A DNA stretch of 64,000 nucleotides, taken from the NCBI RefSeq assembly GCF_040939455.1, contig NC_134106.1, forward strand, positions 71,526,001 through 71,590,000, in the 5' to 3' direction. The position numbers were made by a program, and so were the translations under genes. Under the pieces are notes generated by a model. The model saw nothing but the letters and a program-made list of their open reading frames with translations, had not been told where the DNA came from and did not search any database. This document shows positions 1 to 15,245 of this stretch, piece by piece (positions within the stretch are counted from its first letter, which is position 1; every line of letters begins with the position of its first letter). This DNA comes from Microcebus murinus (taxonomy: Eukaryota; Chordata; Mammalia; Primates; Cheirogaleidae).

Positions 1-3391
<3,391 letters not shown>

Positions 3392-3550
3392 CTTGTTAAT
3401 CTCATTGCTGTAATGGTTCACTTCCTCTTTGAACTTCAGATCAATCATGTTAAAATCCCTCTGGTCTTTGCCCAAATGGGCATCCTGCCATTTCTCTCGG
3501 ACCTCATCATATGATGTGGCTTCTGGCAGGTTTAATGCAGCCCTGACAGC
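3392..3550 (-). CDS. POLR1A: POLR1A coding exon 18
   Basis: The exon is 159 nt, phase 0, and encodes residues 826-878 ([53 protein letters not shown]). It forms a long funnel helix. The acceptor is TTCTAG. The donor GTTAGC has an unusual T at +3 and C at +6, but the neighbouring exons join in frame only with this boundary. Confidence 0.94.
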
Positions 3551-3649
3551 CTAGAATGAGAGAAGGAACACATCAGGCGCGTGTGGATTTCGATCCGGAG
3601 GACACCTGACCCTTCTAGGGCAGGCCAAGGCCTTGCAGCCCCTCCTTAC

Positions 3650-3732
3650 CCGGGACCCGCAGTGGGTGGATTCTTCAATGATCTCCTGTCTCTTGGCGTC
3701 TGCCTTTGGCTTCACCAAAATGTCCTCCACGC
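3650..3732 (-). CDS. POLR1A: POLR1A coding exon 17
   Basis: The exon is 83 nt and encodes residues 798-825 ([28 protein letters not shown]). It begins the funnel helices that form the rim of the secondary channel. The acceptor is TTCACAG and the donor GTAAGG. Intron 17, between this exon and exon 18, is only 99 bp. Confidence 0.95.
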
Positions 3733-3839
3733 CTGTGAAAAGAAACAGACAAGCTCTAGGGGACCAGGCCTGACTTTTCACTAGACCGTAAACTTGGTGA
3801 GGTCAAGACGCAGAGCCCGACCTCTGAAGTACGTGAGTA

Positions 3840-4045
3840 ATGATGATGATATTAACATCATTGTTAATAGATTGCTATTATCTCCTAAGTGATTACCAGA
3901 GCCCAAACCTTATAATTCTCATTTTACAAATGAAAAAACTAAGGGTCAAAGTTGAGCTACTTGCCCATGGTTACAGAGGTAGAAAGTAAACCTATGCCTG
4001 AGTCACAAATTTGTGCTCTTAAGTCACCAACTATACTGTCTCCAC
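3840..4045 (+). mobile_element. MIR SINE
   Basis: CATTTTACAAATGAAAAAAC, GAGCTACTTGCCCATGGTTA and TTGTGCTCTTAAGTCACCAA follow the MIR core and 3' order. Confidence 0.7.
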
Positions 4046-4112
4046 TCAATAAATATGTGTTGGATGAGGGGCTGGAGGTGAAGAAGAGGTTTTGGATGAA
4101 AAGCTGAGTTTA

Positions 4113-4117
<5 letters not shown>

Positions 4118-4189
<72 letters not shown>
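4118..4189. repeat. (GA)n microsatellite, about 36 units, uninterrupted
   Basis: A pure GA run of about 72 bp lies in POLR1A intron 16. The Ser-Leu and Arg-Glu reading frames through it are artefacts of the repeat. Confidence 0.98.
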
Positions 4190-4190
<1 letters not shown>

Positions 4191-5189
4191 ATCCCAGTTT
4201 GGGCTTCCAGAAGCCACATATCACAGGGTTCACCCTATACAGTTGTGAGAGTGCAGGCACACACACAGACAGGCATGAACCTGGGTGACAGGGACCACCG
4301 CTGCAGGTTCTGCAGCACTGCCTCAGGAGGGTGAAAGCCTGAGTCACTTTGGTTAAGCCGGTCCTTCTGGCTCAAAGAACTGAAGATTTCCTAGCCTTGG
4401 CCATGAGCACATCTTTCCACTTTCAACTCTCAATCAACTAGTTTATGCCTATATCTGGACTCAAAAGTCCCTTAGCCAAGAGCTGAGTGAGAATAAAAAC
4501 AATGGTTGTATTGTTCAAAAACTGGGACTAAAATATCTGGAATCCCAAAACAATGTCTTGGAAACCTGAGGGCTTCTCAAGAACACACGTGAGTGGAAAA
4601 GGAATGAAATATTCCCTTTGTGAGCAAGCCACAAAGTGAGCCTGTCTGTGGGGTCAGTGCGAGGTCCTCTTGCTGTCCCTTCACTGACCCGTCTGGCTGA
4701 GAAGGTCTAGGGTGAGGTCAACCACTCTAGCCTGCTCTCCCACCTACTCGCCGCCTGGCCTTGCTTTCCTAGTTGCCTCTGGATCACCTTGGCACATGGG
4801 AGCCATGTTCTTTGTACCATGTGCTAAGCAGAGCTGCAAGTGTGGCTTGTTTGTTAAGTTTGATCCTCATCATTGAGCTAGGTATGGGATCTCCCTCTAC
4901 GTTTCATTTTTAAAACACCAGGAACTTTTTTCTAGTTAGCAGAAATCCTTGTGCTTATTTGAAATTGAAATTTGTATCTTACAAGTGTGAGGTTCTTAGT
5001 CATCACACTTCACTTTCTTCAGTTACCCTGGAAGGGACCCTAGTCTGGTTCCCAACTAGAAGTGGGAGATCCTGGAAACAGATGCCTCCATCAGTGGTTC
5101 AGGCCCGTTAGAGGAATCAGGATAGGGGAATGTAAGTTTCAGTCCCAAACAGACTAACAACTTATAATCCTTATCCTGGTAGAAAATTA

Positions 5190-5620
5190 GACATATATAT
5201 AAGCCAAGATGTTTGTTCAAGGGTGCTCATCCCAGCAATAATGTGAAAACCTGGAAACAGCCTAAGTGTTTATATCATAGGAACTGTTTAATAAACTATG
5301 ATACATCCATACAAATGGAATAATCTGTAGCTGCTAGATATGAAGATACAGATTCATATCAACTGACCGTAAAGGGCATTTATAAAACATTTAGAAATTG
5401 GGTAGGCAGGGGGAGAAGCAGACTATAAAACAGTATGTAGTATAGGATCCCATTTCTTTCAAATGTATTTGTACCAGAAAAGTCCAGAAAGAAAAACATA
5501 AAGTTGATATTAGTGGCTATTCTCTGGCAACTGGATGCTGCGTGATTCACGTCTATACTTTTTTTACTTTATTTAACTTTTCCACAATTAAATATATCAT
5601 ACAATTAAAAAAAATGAAAT
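5190..5620 (+). mobile_element. Old L1 3'-end fragment
   Basis: Text such as CATCCATACAAATGGAATAA and TTTATTTAACTTTTCCACAA is typical of the end of old mammalian L1 ORF2/3' UTR. It is diverged, and the subfamily cannot be given. Confidence 0.65.
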
Positions 5621-6418
5621 GTGTAACGCAGGCCCCAGCACTGGGGCCTATAAACAAACTGTGACTGTGGTGAGCTCACAGGCCGCAGGCTGGGGATTCC
5701 CACCATGTCTGCGTGTAAGTCCATGAAGCAGAGAGCCCTTACTTCCACCAGCAGTGGTATCATCAACTAGAAAATCCCTGTGTACACGGTGGTGCGTGCT
5801 AGACACGCAGCAACAGTGCAGAAGGGCTTGGACATGGCTTTGCATACATAGAGGTGCAGCAATTCTCAATCAGCTTGGCCCAAGGCTGAACCCTGGCGCA
5901 GTTCTTCTGATGTCAAGCCCACCCAGTAAGTGCACGAGAAGAAACAGCACACTTGTTTTCTTTATCAAGGCCACTTTGCCAAAACAGTGTGCTCGTTTCC
6001 AAGGCGCAAACCAGGCAGCTCCTCACAGGGTTTCTGAGAGCGCCGATGTCCCCTACTGTGTTAGGAAGGTGCAGGCAGTTCTAACAACAGGAAGACCCTT
6101 TGTGGAGCGGGGAGGGCCTGGAGAATTCTGGAAGGGCACTTGCAGGAGAATGAGGGTGTGTGTATGAGTATGAGAAATCATCCTAAGGGACAGAAAACCA
6201 TAAAGGGACAGAATGGAAATGGGGACAGCTGGAGTCACATTGCACTTCAGAGGGGGAAGAAACACTGGCTGTGGGGGGAGGGGCAGCCAAGTGAGGACGC
6301 TTTTGTAGAAGGAGTCTGGCTGCTCCTCCAGACAGTAGAGCTGGGGGCATAGCCTGGCAGCCGTGCTGGCTACAAGAGAAGGGGGCAGGCCACTGCTCCA
6401 GCAGAGCCCAGCACTCAC

Positions 6419-6602
6419 CCAAGGTGAAGCCTCTGTAGAGCTGCAGGTAGGCGGTGAAGAGGCGGGCCAGGCAGGTGAGAACCTTGCCGCTGGTCTCGCC
6501 GCCATAGATCTCATAGCAGCAGTGGACCAGGCCGTAGGCGGAGCTCCCGTAGTGCGCCTTGTCCAGCACCCCGCAGAGCAGCTCCCCTTCCCTGATGATG
6601 AC
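6419..6602 (-). CDS. POLR1A: POLR1A coding exon 16
   Basis: The exon is 184 nt and encodes residues 737-798, including [20 protein letters not shown] and [19 protein letters not shown] and ending in the glycine codon shared with exon 17. [16 protein letters not shown] is the pore motif common to eukaryotic Rpb1-type subunits. The acceptor is CCCACAG and the donor GTGAGT. It continues in an open frame through the intron on both sides, which is not coding. Confidence 0.96.
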
Positions 6603-7671
6603 CTGTGGGGGGGAAAGGCTACTGATGCCAGGCAGCAAGTGATACATCCTGTGGAAGCCACTGCCTCTCCTACTCCATGTGTGTTACCCACATTGTGCAT
6701 GTCCCTCTGCTGCAACTGCCTCCAATCCTTCATGGGAAGAAGCAGGGCATACATGAAACTAACATTATATATGTACATTTCTAAATAAAGAAGGTGAGCA
6801 CATACAGTTAATTTCTTTTTCAAAGACTACACACTATGAACCACATACATGTGCACACATACACTCTTTGGTGTGTTTATACGTCCCCCTGCTTCCCACA
6901 TGCACCCATAATGACTCAAGGTCAAGTACTCTTGTGACTGGAAATGAGAACATCTAGAACTTCTAGTTTGTAACCATGACCTTGGCCTAGGTATTCCCTC
7001 CCTTGCACACTGGGAGTAAGAACAACAAAACCTTTCTAACATCACCTAAGGCCTGAATTTGTCCTTCCACAAAGTTGGGTTTAAAGCATTAGAAACTAAT
7101 TAAAAGGATTTCTAGTTGCATACTGCAGCACGCATTAAGGGAAAGAAACGTGGCAGCTTCGGTCTGTTAGACCCTGTTACAAAGCATTGGTGTGAGCTGG
7201 GGACCTGGGGCTACTCCCCTACCAGGAACTCTGCAGAGGCCTTGGAAACTTTCAGTGTCGACTGATCTGCGGCTGCACAGAGCTGAGTTTGACTGTCCTC
7301 AGCCTGCCCTCTTAAGGCTGAGAAGTGGAGGTGTGGAACCTCACAGCAATTTGATTATCTTGAGCCATTCGGTGGTCTTGAAGGAAAACATGAGCTCTGT
7401 ATTTCCAAGTTTTGCAGAATCAACTCCAGCTTTTTGCTGGAGAACCCTTCCCAAATCAGTTGTGAGTTTTACACTGAGGGTCAAATGCGAAAGATTGACT
7501 CCGACCCTTTCTAAAACCAAAAGCTCAAACCAATTTGGGCAGGACACCTCCTTCTCTGAGGCATGGCACCTGCTTCTGGGAGTGTACCTCCATTTCTCTG
7601 TCTCTGTTTTAAATCAATTTGTCGAATCTGGGGACTAGAACTCTGCAACCCATACAGCTGGGCAGGCATAC
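6603..7671. other. POLR1A intron 15: no recognised element
   Basis: There is no Alu, L1 or RNA gene in this 1.07-kb intron. Confidence 0.6.
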
Positions 7672-7821
7672 CTGGGACTCGCACATTGAGTCAGGGTTAA
7701 AGTCGGGAACAGGTCGAGGACTTTCCTTCACCCAGGCTTTCCCGCTGATTTTTGCCTTTCCAGATAAGTTCAGTGGGATGTGGTCCTCTGGGATTATGTT
7801 TATGAGCAGCGTTGACACAAC
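7672..7821 (-). CDS. POLR1A: POLR1A coding exon 15
   Basis: The exon is 150 nt and encodes residues 687-736 ([50 protein letters not shown]). It is part of the pore/funnel region specific to Pol I large subunits. The acceptor is TTTGCAG and the donor GTATGC. Intron 14 on its 5' side is 6.5 kb and full of mobile elements. Confidence 0.95.
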
Positions 7822-8020
7822 CTGCAAAGAAAAAGAGAACAAACTATGGCAGGAAGAAAAATTGAGAACTTCCCTTTTGGGACCTCCTACTCCTACAAAG
7901 GCTATTTCTGATGACTTCAGAGGAAGAAAAATAGATAGGTCTACCTCTACAGGACAAGTTGATCTCAGTTTTTACTTAGACACCAATAAGAATTTCATTG
8001 AGAGTTTTACTTCCTAAACC

Positions 8021-8472
8021 ACCATGTCTCCCTGAAAATAAGACATGGGTCTTATATTTATTTTTCCTCAAGAAGACACCCTAGGGCTTATTTTCAGGGG
8101 ATGTGTTATTTTTTTTAAGTATCGTACAAAAATCTACATTGATTCAAATATAGTTAAGTTGTCTTCTTCTGGAACATCAACATAATTCTCCAAACCCTGA
8201 ATTCCATCCTGAATTTCTTGTGACTCTATTTCCTTTAGAACCATTGGCCCCAATCTCTCATGTCAAGCAATAGAGCTGTCATGGGGCAGATGAGAAGGGC
8301 TGCTCGTCTTCTTTACTGCTCTGCCATGAAATGCATGGGTCATGCAGATTTGCTGTGTAGCCACACCCATCACTCGGTCTTATTTTCGGGATAGGGCTTC
8401 TATTGCACAAATGCTTAGAAATCCTGCTAGGGCTTATTTTATGGGTAGGTCTTATTTTCGGAGAAACACGTT
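8021..8472. mobile_element. 452-bp TIR-bearing non-autonomous DNA transposon
   Basis: The left end CATGTCTCCCTGAAAATAAG and the right end, read in reverse as CGTGTTTCTCCGAAAATAAG, form terminal inverted repeats of about 22 bp. The AGGGCTTATTTT motif recurs inside near both ends. I recognise the GTGTTTCCCCGAAAATAAGAC type of terminus from widespread mammalian MITEs but cannot name the superfamily with confidence. The central 230 bp is unique-looking and has no intact ORF. Confidence 0.75.
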
Positions 8473-8482
8473 AGTTCTTCTT

Positions 8483-8775
8483 GGCTGGGCACAGTGGTTC
8501 ATGCCTGTAATCCTAGCACTCTGGGAGGCTGAGGCAGGGGAATGCTTGAAACCAGGAGTTGGAGACCAGCCTGGGCAACATAGCAAGACCCTGTCTCTAC
8601 AAAAATATAGAAAAATTAGCTGGGTGTGGTGACATGCACCTGTAGTCCTAGCTACCCAGGAGGCTGAGGCAGGAGGATCGTTTAAGCCCAATAATTTGAG
8701 GTTGCAGTAAGCTATGATGACACCACTGCCCTCATGCCTGGAACACAGAATGAGATCCTGTTTCAAAAAAAAGCA
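8483..8775 (+). mobile_element. Older Alu dimer without the strepsirrhine linker
   Basis: It begins GGCTGGGCACAGTGG and ends in a short A-run. The linker is the plain TCTACAAAAATATAG form rather than the AGAAAGAAATTAATTGG form, so it is of an older subfamily. It directly abuts the 3' end of the TIR element at 8021-8472. Confidence 0.9.
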
Positions 8776-9440
8776 AGTAACAAAAGACCACATATTGCTT
8801 GACATCATTAATATGAAATGCCCAAAAAACAAATTCATAGAGAAAGAAAGTAGTTACCAGGAGATGGAGAGGAGGAGGAATTGAGATTGACTGTTACCAG
8901 GTACAGAGTTTCTTTTTGGGGTGATAAAATGTTCTGAAATTAGATAGTGGTAATGGCTGTACAACACAGTGAATATACTAAAAATCACTGAAATAAATAC
9001 TTTAAAATGATAAATTTTATGTTGAATATGAATTATATCTCAATAAGAAAAAAGCAAGGGAGTCAGACAAGAGGAACTTAGGTTCCTTTTTGCCCTAATA
9101 TTCTAGAAGTATATAATTTACTTTCTAGTCAAAAACTATGCTAGGGAAAAAAGACATCTGCAACATTCTGTTAAACTGTAAAGGTTAATAATATCTATGT
9201 GAACTGTAATTTATACTAACTTTAAAAAATGTTTTAAAAATGTAAATGGCTTTTTAAAAATATTTTGAAATGTGTATATCCTTTGACCCAGCAATCCTAT
9301 TTCTAGGAATTTATTTAGAATATATACCAATGCAAGTTGACTAATATAGGCAGAAATGAGTGCTCACCGCAGTGCTGGTTAGAATAGTAAACACCAAGTA
9401 AAGGTCCACTAACAGGAGGACAGCTAAATCAATAATGCCA
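8776..9440 (+). mobile_element. Old L1 3'-end fragments
   Basis: TGTATATCCTTTGACCCAGC and GTGATAAAATGTTCTGAAAT are well-known L1 ORF2 end/3' UTR phrases. At least two pieces are joined here, broken at the right by the Alu at 9441. Confidence 0.7.
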
Positions 9441-9788
<348 letters not shown>

Positions 9789-10350
9789 CCATATCCGTAT
9801 CAGTGAATACAACACAAGAGGAGTTAAAAAGAATGAGGTGCATCTACATGCACAGACACAGAAGAAGCCCTCCAATAAATACATCAGGTAAACTAAGTAA
9901 GTCACAAAACAATTACAAAAAAGTTTCTGTCAACATAGCATGTGAAAATAGTTAAATGAACTTCTTGCCATGTTTGGAGTATTTTAGGGTAGTCCAAATT
10001 AAAAATACAGACTGCAGGATATAATGGAATTCCCTGTGGAGGACCTGGGGGCTCATCAAATGAAGTCATCTACAGACCAGCCAAACCTGAGGTACACACA
10101 CTTGGCGTTCAGGGAAGTACACGCTTCAGGTACCAGGATGTTGTGGTTAAAGAGGTGGTTTTACACACAGGCTCAAAAGTGAATGTCAAAATGAGTCATG
10201 GTCCATGGTTCTCCTGAGCACCCCAAGGATAATATAACGTGATCCCATTCTTATTTATTTTTCATATGGGCAAGTGCATAAGTGTATGCATGGAGAGTAG
10301 GGCTGGGGAGGGAGAAAATTTTTTTCTTTTTGCTTTTACATTTTCGTATT

Positions 10351-10672
<322 letters not shown>

Positions 10673-10734
10673 ACATTTTTGTATTTTTATTTAACAATAA
10701 ACTTGTATTACTTCTATAGTAAAAAAGAATTTGA

Positions 10735-12520
10735 AGGGCAGAGATCTAATAACTGAATTCAGCAAGGTTTTTGAATATAAGGATGATATACAGAATTAAT
10801 TGTATTTCTATACATCAACTGTAAATTTAATAAGCCAATTGGAAAATATAATAAACAATATCATCTGTAATAGCAACATCCAGGAATGAATCTAACAAAA
10901 TGATGGATAAAACTTTTACCTCATTGATGGACATACTAAGTTCATAATTTGTAAGACTCTATAATATAAATATGTCAATTCTTCCTGAAGTGACTTATAG
11001 ACGCAATGCAATACCAATAAAAAATCCTAGCAGATTTAAATGGAGTCATATGTATGAATTAAAGAAAAAAAATCCTAGCAGATACTTTGTGTAGAAATTT
11101 ACAAGCTGACTTTAAAATTTATATGGAAATAAAAGGCCCAAGACAGTCTTGAAGAACAAAGCTGGAGGCTTTTACCAGTAGAAGTCAAGATTTATTATAA
11201 AGTTAAAGTAATTAAGACAGTGTGCTATTAGTGCAATGGAACCAAACAGACCAGTGGAACTGAATACAGTCCAGAAACAGATCCACAACTACTTGATTTA
11301 TGACAGAGGATGTACTAAAGAGCAGTGGAGAAATGGACTTTTCAACAAACAATGTTCTATCAACTAGATTATCTGTATGGGAAAAAATGCATCTTGGACC
11401 CCACCTCGCTTCATGCTCATGCACAAAAACCATCCCCTGGCAGACAGCAGACCTAAGTGTGAAAGTTATAAACAATAAAGCTACTACACAAGAACAGAGG
11501 GGAATACCTTCAAGACTTCAGGGAAAGCAAATAGTTCTATATAGGACTAGTCATAAAAAGCAAAGATTGGGGGATTGTATTACATTAAAGTAAGAACTTC
11601 TGATCATTAGAAAATGGCACTAGGTGAAAGAGTGGGAAGGTTAGCCACCAAGTAAAAGGTATTTGCAATACATGTATCTGGCAATGGACTTATGCAAAAT
11701 ATATTTTTAAAAACCTCTTATCTATCAATAAGAAAATGACAAATTAATAGTGTAGAAACCAGACAAAAGACTTGAACAGGTAAATCATAAAAGATGATAT
11801 CCAAATGGCCAATAAGCATATGAACAGGTGCTCAACCTCTCATCATTAAGGAAATGCAAATTAAACTGGAAGATGCCACTATACATTTGAACGGCTAAAA
11901 TTAACTAAACAGATAAGAAAGAAAAAAAACCTAACAATAATACCAAGTGCTACTGAGGATAAGGAGCAACCGGAACTCTCATGCCCTGCTGGTGGAAGTG
12001 TATATCACTACAAGCATTTTGGAAAACTGTTTATTAAACTATCTGTTAAAGCTGAACATATATATTATAACCTAGCAATTCCATGTGTTGGTGTTTACCC
12101 ACTGAAGTGCATATATAGTCAACAAAAGACACATACAAGAATGTTCACAGTAGCCCTATTTGTAATAGCCAAAGAAGACAACTAAAGACAACCCAAATGT
12201 CCATAAATAATAAAATGGATAAATATGATAGCATGTTGATATAATATTTTAAAGTAATGAAAGTGAATAAACTACTGCTATATGCAATGACATGGGTAAT
12301 TCACACAAAGATATGATTCCATTTATATAAAGTTCAAAAAAAGACAAAACTTACCTGTAATGGTAGAAGTCATGTTAGTAATTACCTTTGGGGAGGGGGG
12401 GAAACTGGGAGGGACCACAGAGGATTCTTCTAGGGGTGCTGGTAATATTCTACTTTCTAATCTGGATGACAGTTTATAAAGGTATATTCACTTTATGAAC
12501 ATTTATTGGGCTACCTACTT
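10735..12520 (+). mobile_element. L1 fragment: end of ORF2 and 3' UTR
   Basis: Degenerate frames match the C-terminal part of L1 ORF2, for example around 11200-11480, followed by AATGCAAATTAAACTGGAAG, TGCTGGTGGAAGTGTATAT and GTAATAGCCAAAGAAGACAA in L1 order. Many stops make it inactive. Orientation is opposite to POLR1A. Confidence 0.85.
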
Positions 12521-12894
12521 GAGATTTGCAACAACGGACACATTTTTCCTTGCATGCTCTTTCAACAAATGGTGAGAGACCTTCGATTCACATGTGAAAA
12601 GAAAAGCACTTAAGAGGTTGTATGAAATGTCCTGGAGAAAGAGCCTAAGACTTCATTTTCTGGGGCAGTAGAAATAAACTTCCTAAGCTAAGTTCCTTAT
12701 CTCCTGATTCTAAACATGGTTTTTCTCTGTAGAACCAGAATGAGCCATTAACAAATTCTTGTGCAGTGTAGTCATTCTTGCCCTTTTCACCTATTTGCAA
12801 AAACATACCCTGTATCACCCTTTCGAGAAATACTAAAAAATCTCACCCATCACAGAAGCAAAACCTGGGCCTATTTTCTAATTTTATTTAGTAT

Positions 12895-13800
12895 AAAGGA
12901 TTTTAAAAGAATCCAAGGTATGGTCTCTGGCCACAGTGGAATTAAATTAGAAATCAGTAACCAAGATATCTGGAAAATCTCTAAATATTTGCAAGCTAAG
13001 TAATGTACTTGTAAATAACTCATGGGTCAAAACAAATCAAAAGGGAAATTAGAAAGTATTCTGAAGTGGAATGAAAACACAACATATAATTTGTGGGATG
13101 CCACTTAAGCAGAATTTAAGGGGGAAATTTATACATAAAATGCCAATGTTAAAAAAAGAAGTATGTCAAATAAATGACTTCAACTTCAACCATAAGTAAC
13201 TAGAAAAAGAAGAGCAAATTAAAACCCAAGTAAACAGAAAAAAGGAAGTAATAAAGACCAGAGTAAAATCAATGAAATAGAAAACAGAAAAACAATAAAG
13301 TCAATAAAACCAAAGGCTGGTTCTTTGAGAGAAATAAAACTGATAAACCTCTAGGCAAACTGAAAAACACAAACTACTACAGCTTATTCAAGAAGAAATA
13401 GATAACCTGAATACTCTAAGTCAATTAAAGAGATAGAAATTTCAATTAAAACCTTCCCACAAAGAAACTCTAGGCCCAGATACCTTCACTGGTGAATTCT
13501 ACCAAACATTTAAGGAAGAGATAATACCAATACCGTATGATATAAACTCTTACAGAAAACCAAAGAGGAAAAACCTCCCATCTCATTCTAAGAGGTCAGC
13601 ATTACCTTGACACCAAAACCGGACAAAGATATCACAAGGAAACCATGGACCAATATCCCTCATGAACACATATGTAAAAAAATTCTAAATAAAACCTTAG
13701 CAAATTGAATTCAATATATAAAAAGGGTACTACATCATGACCAAGCAAGGTTTATCCCAGGAATGCAAGGTTGGTTTAACAATTGAAACCAGTCAAGCCC
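12895..13800 (+). mobile_element. L1 fragment: internal ORF2 (reverse transcriptase region)
   Basis: CAAAGGCTGGTTCTTTGAGA, GATAAACCTCTAGGCAAACT and TTCACTGGTGAATTCTACCA are recognisable ORF2 phrases in plus sense. It corresponds to a more 5' part of L1 than 10735-12520, so the two are separate insertions or rearranged. It ends near ATGCAAGGTTGGTTTAACA. Confidence 0.85.
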
Positions 13801-13854
13801 CAGGTCCACAGACTTAAAAGTATTTCATTATTTGATCACCATATGATTTGGAAG

Positions 13855-14048
13855 TATGGTGTGATGCTTTGGGAGTTGGAAAGTCCTAAGTTTGAATCCC
13901 AATTCTGTGTCCTATATCCTTGGGAATGTAATTTATCATCTGCTAAAGGGAGATAATAATGGTCTCTGCATTGTGGGTTAGTTGTGAGGTTTAAATCAGA
14001 TAACATATCTAACGCACTCAGCAAAGCGCCACTGCTTATTACCACCAT
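13855..14048 (+). mobile_element. MIR SINE
   Basis: GAGTTGGAAAGTCCTAAGTT, AATCCCAATTCTGTGT and GTTGTGAGGTTTAAATCAGA follow MIR order. Confidence 0.65.
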
Positions 14049-14240
14049 ATCTGGTATGAGGACACCAAGTTTAAGTTAGAAGCAAAGGACAGAAACAATG
14101 TAGCCTACTCTTAGCAGATACTCCCTAAGATACCACCCAGACTCAGGAACCTCAAACTAAGGGAGAAGAAAGTTAGACTATTGCTTGATTAGCTATTTCT
14201 CTGTCTCTGGCACGGGCTCTCCTGGAAATGAAACCTTCTA

Positions 14241-14480
<240 letters not shown>

Positions 14481-14609
14481 CTATAAACCAAAACAGATAA
14501 GAAGAATGAAGATAAATTTTATGTCAAAGTAATTCTTAATCAGGCGCTTGGAAGCCACCTTCTAGCAACAGCCCTCCACGTATCTGTCCTGCCCATGTCG
14601 TCACTACAT

Positions 14610-14747
14610 ACTAGCTTGGCAGCAAAGCTAGTATGACCAGGGATTACCAGTGGCTTCTGCTTTTGCCATTTGCCCATTGTCTTGCCCAAAGCACATGACC
14701 AGGGATTACCAGTGGCTTCTGCTTTTGCCATTTGCCCATTGTCTTGC
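14610..14747. repeat. 52-bp tandem duplication preceded by a short hairpin
   Basis: TGACCAGGGATTACCAGTGG through GTCTTGC occurs at 14634-14685 and again, identically, at 14696-14747 (period 62). Just before it, ACTAGCTT and AAGCTAGT form an 8-bp stem around GGCAGCA at 14610-14632. Confidence 0.95.
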
Positions 14748-14939
14748 ATCAAAACTGCTTCAAACTCATCTAGTTCTCCAAGCCTTCTCTGCTTAATCCC
14801 ATCTGGTTCTAGTTACTCCAGCATATTTTTGGCATTTATGTATAAATTTGGTCTGGCTGCTGTTGGCTGTGTTCTTGTTTTTATACTTTGGTTTTATGCC
14901 TTAGTATTTTTCACACATTTCTTGCCTGGTTCTCCTGTA

Positions 14940-15245
14940 AATCAGTCATCTATTCGACAAATATTTATTGAAAGCCTCCTGTATGCCGAAGCACTGGGTA
15001 GACTTTTGGCCTACTCCAGTGGACCAAACGGACACGGTCGTTTATGATGAGGAAGAGCTAGATGGTAAACAAATGACTGGATGAATACATTATCACAACG
15101 TGTTTTAAATGCCATGGAGGAAAATAACAGGATGGATCATTATACAGATTTGGGGGTGGTGGTGGTCAGGAATGGTCTCTCTGAGGGGCAATGTTACAGC
15201 TGAGGCCTGAGGGGTAACTTAGAGTGAGTCAGCACAGGGAGGAAG
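14940..15245 (+). mobile_element. Ancient LINE-type repeat (L2-like)
   Basis: CGACAAATATTTATTGAAAG, then CTGAGGCCTGAGGGGTAACT, follow the order of a common ancient repeat that also appears at 1030-1115, 48010-48480 and 49020-50120. Confidence 0.45.

Larger units (their letters stand above)
3733..6418. other. POLR1A intron 16: content
   Basis: It contains a MIR (3840-4045), the GA microsatellite and an old L1 end (5190-5620). The stretches 4190-5189 and 5621-6418 show nothing recognised. Confidence 0.6.

Noticed and set aside
4024..4347. Ser-Leu repeat protein on minus and Arg-Glu repeat protein on plus
   Set aside because: Both are translations of the GA microsatellite.
6053..6823. A 256-codon open frame on the minus strand over POLR1A exon 16
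   Set aside because: It is in a different frame from the true exon and runs through introns. The family match is in the other frame and has clear splice sites.
8452..8838. Open frames in Alu sequences (also near 27339, 43059, 61308 and elsewhere)
   Set aside because: These are standard chance frames in Alu consensus, not genes.
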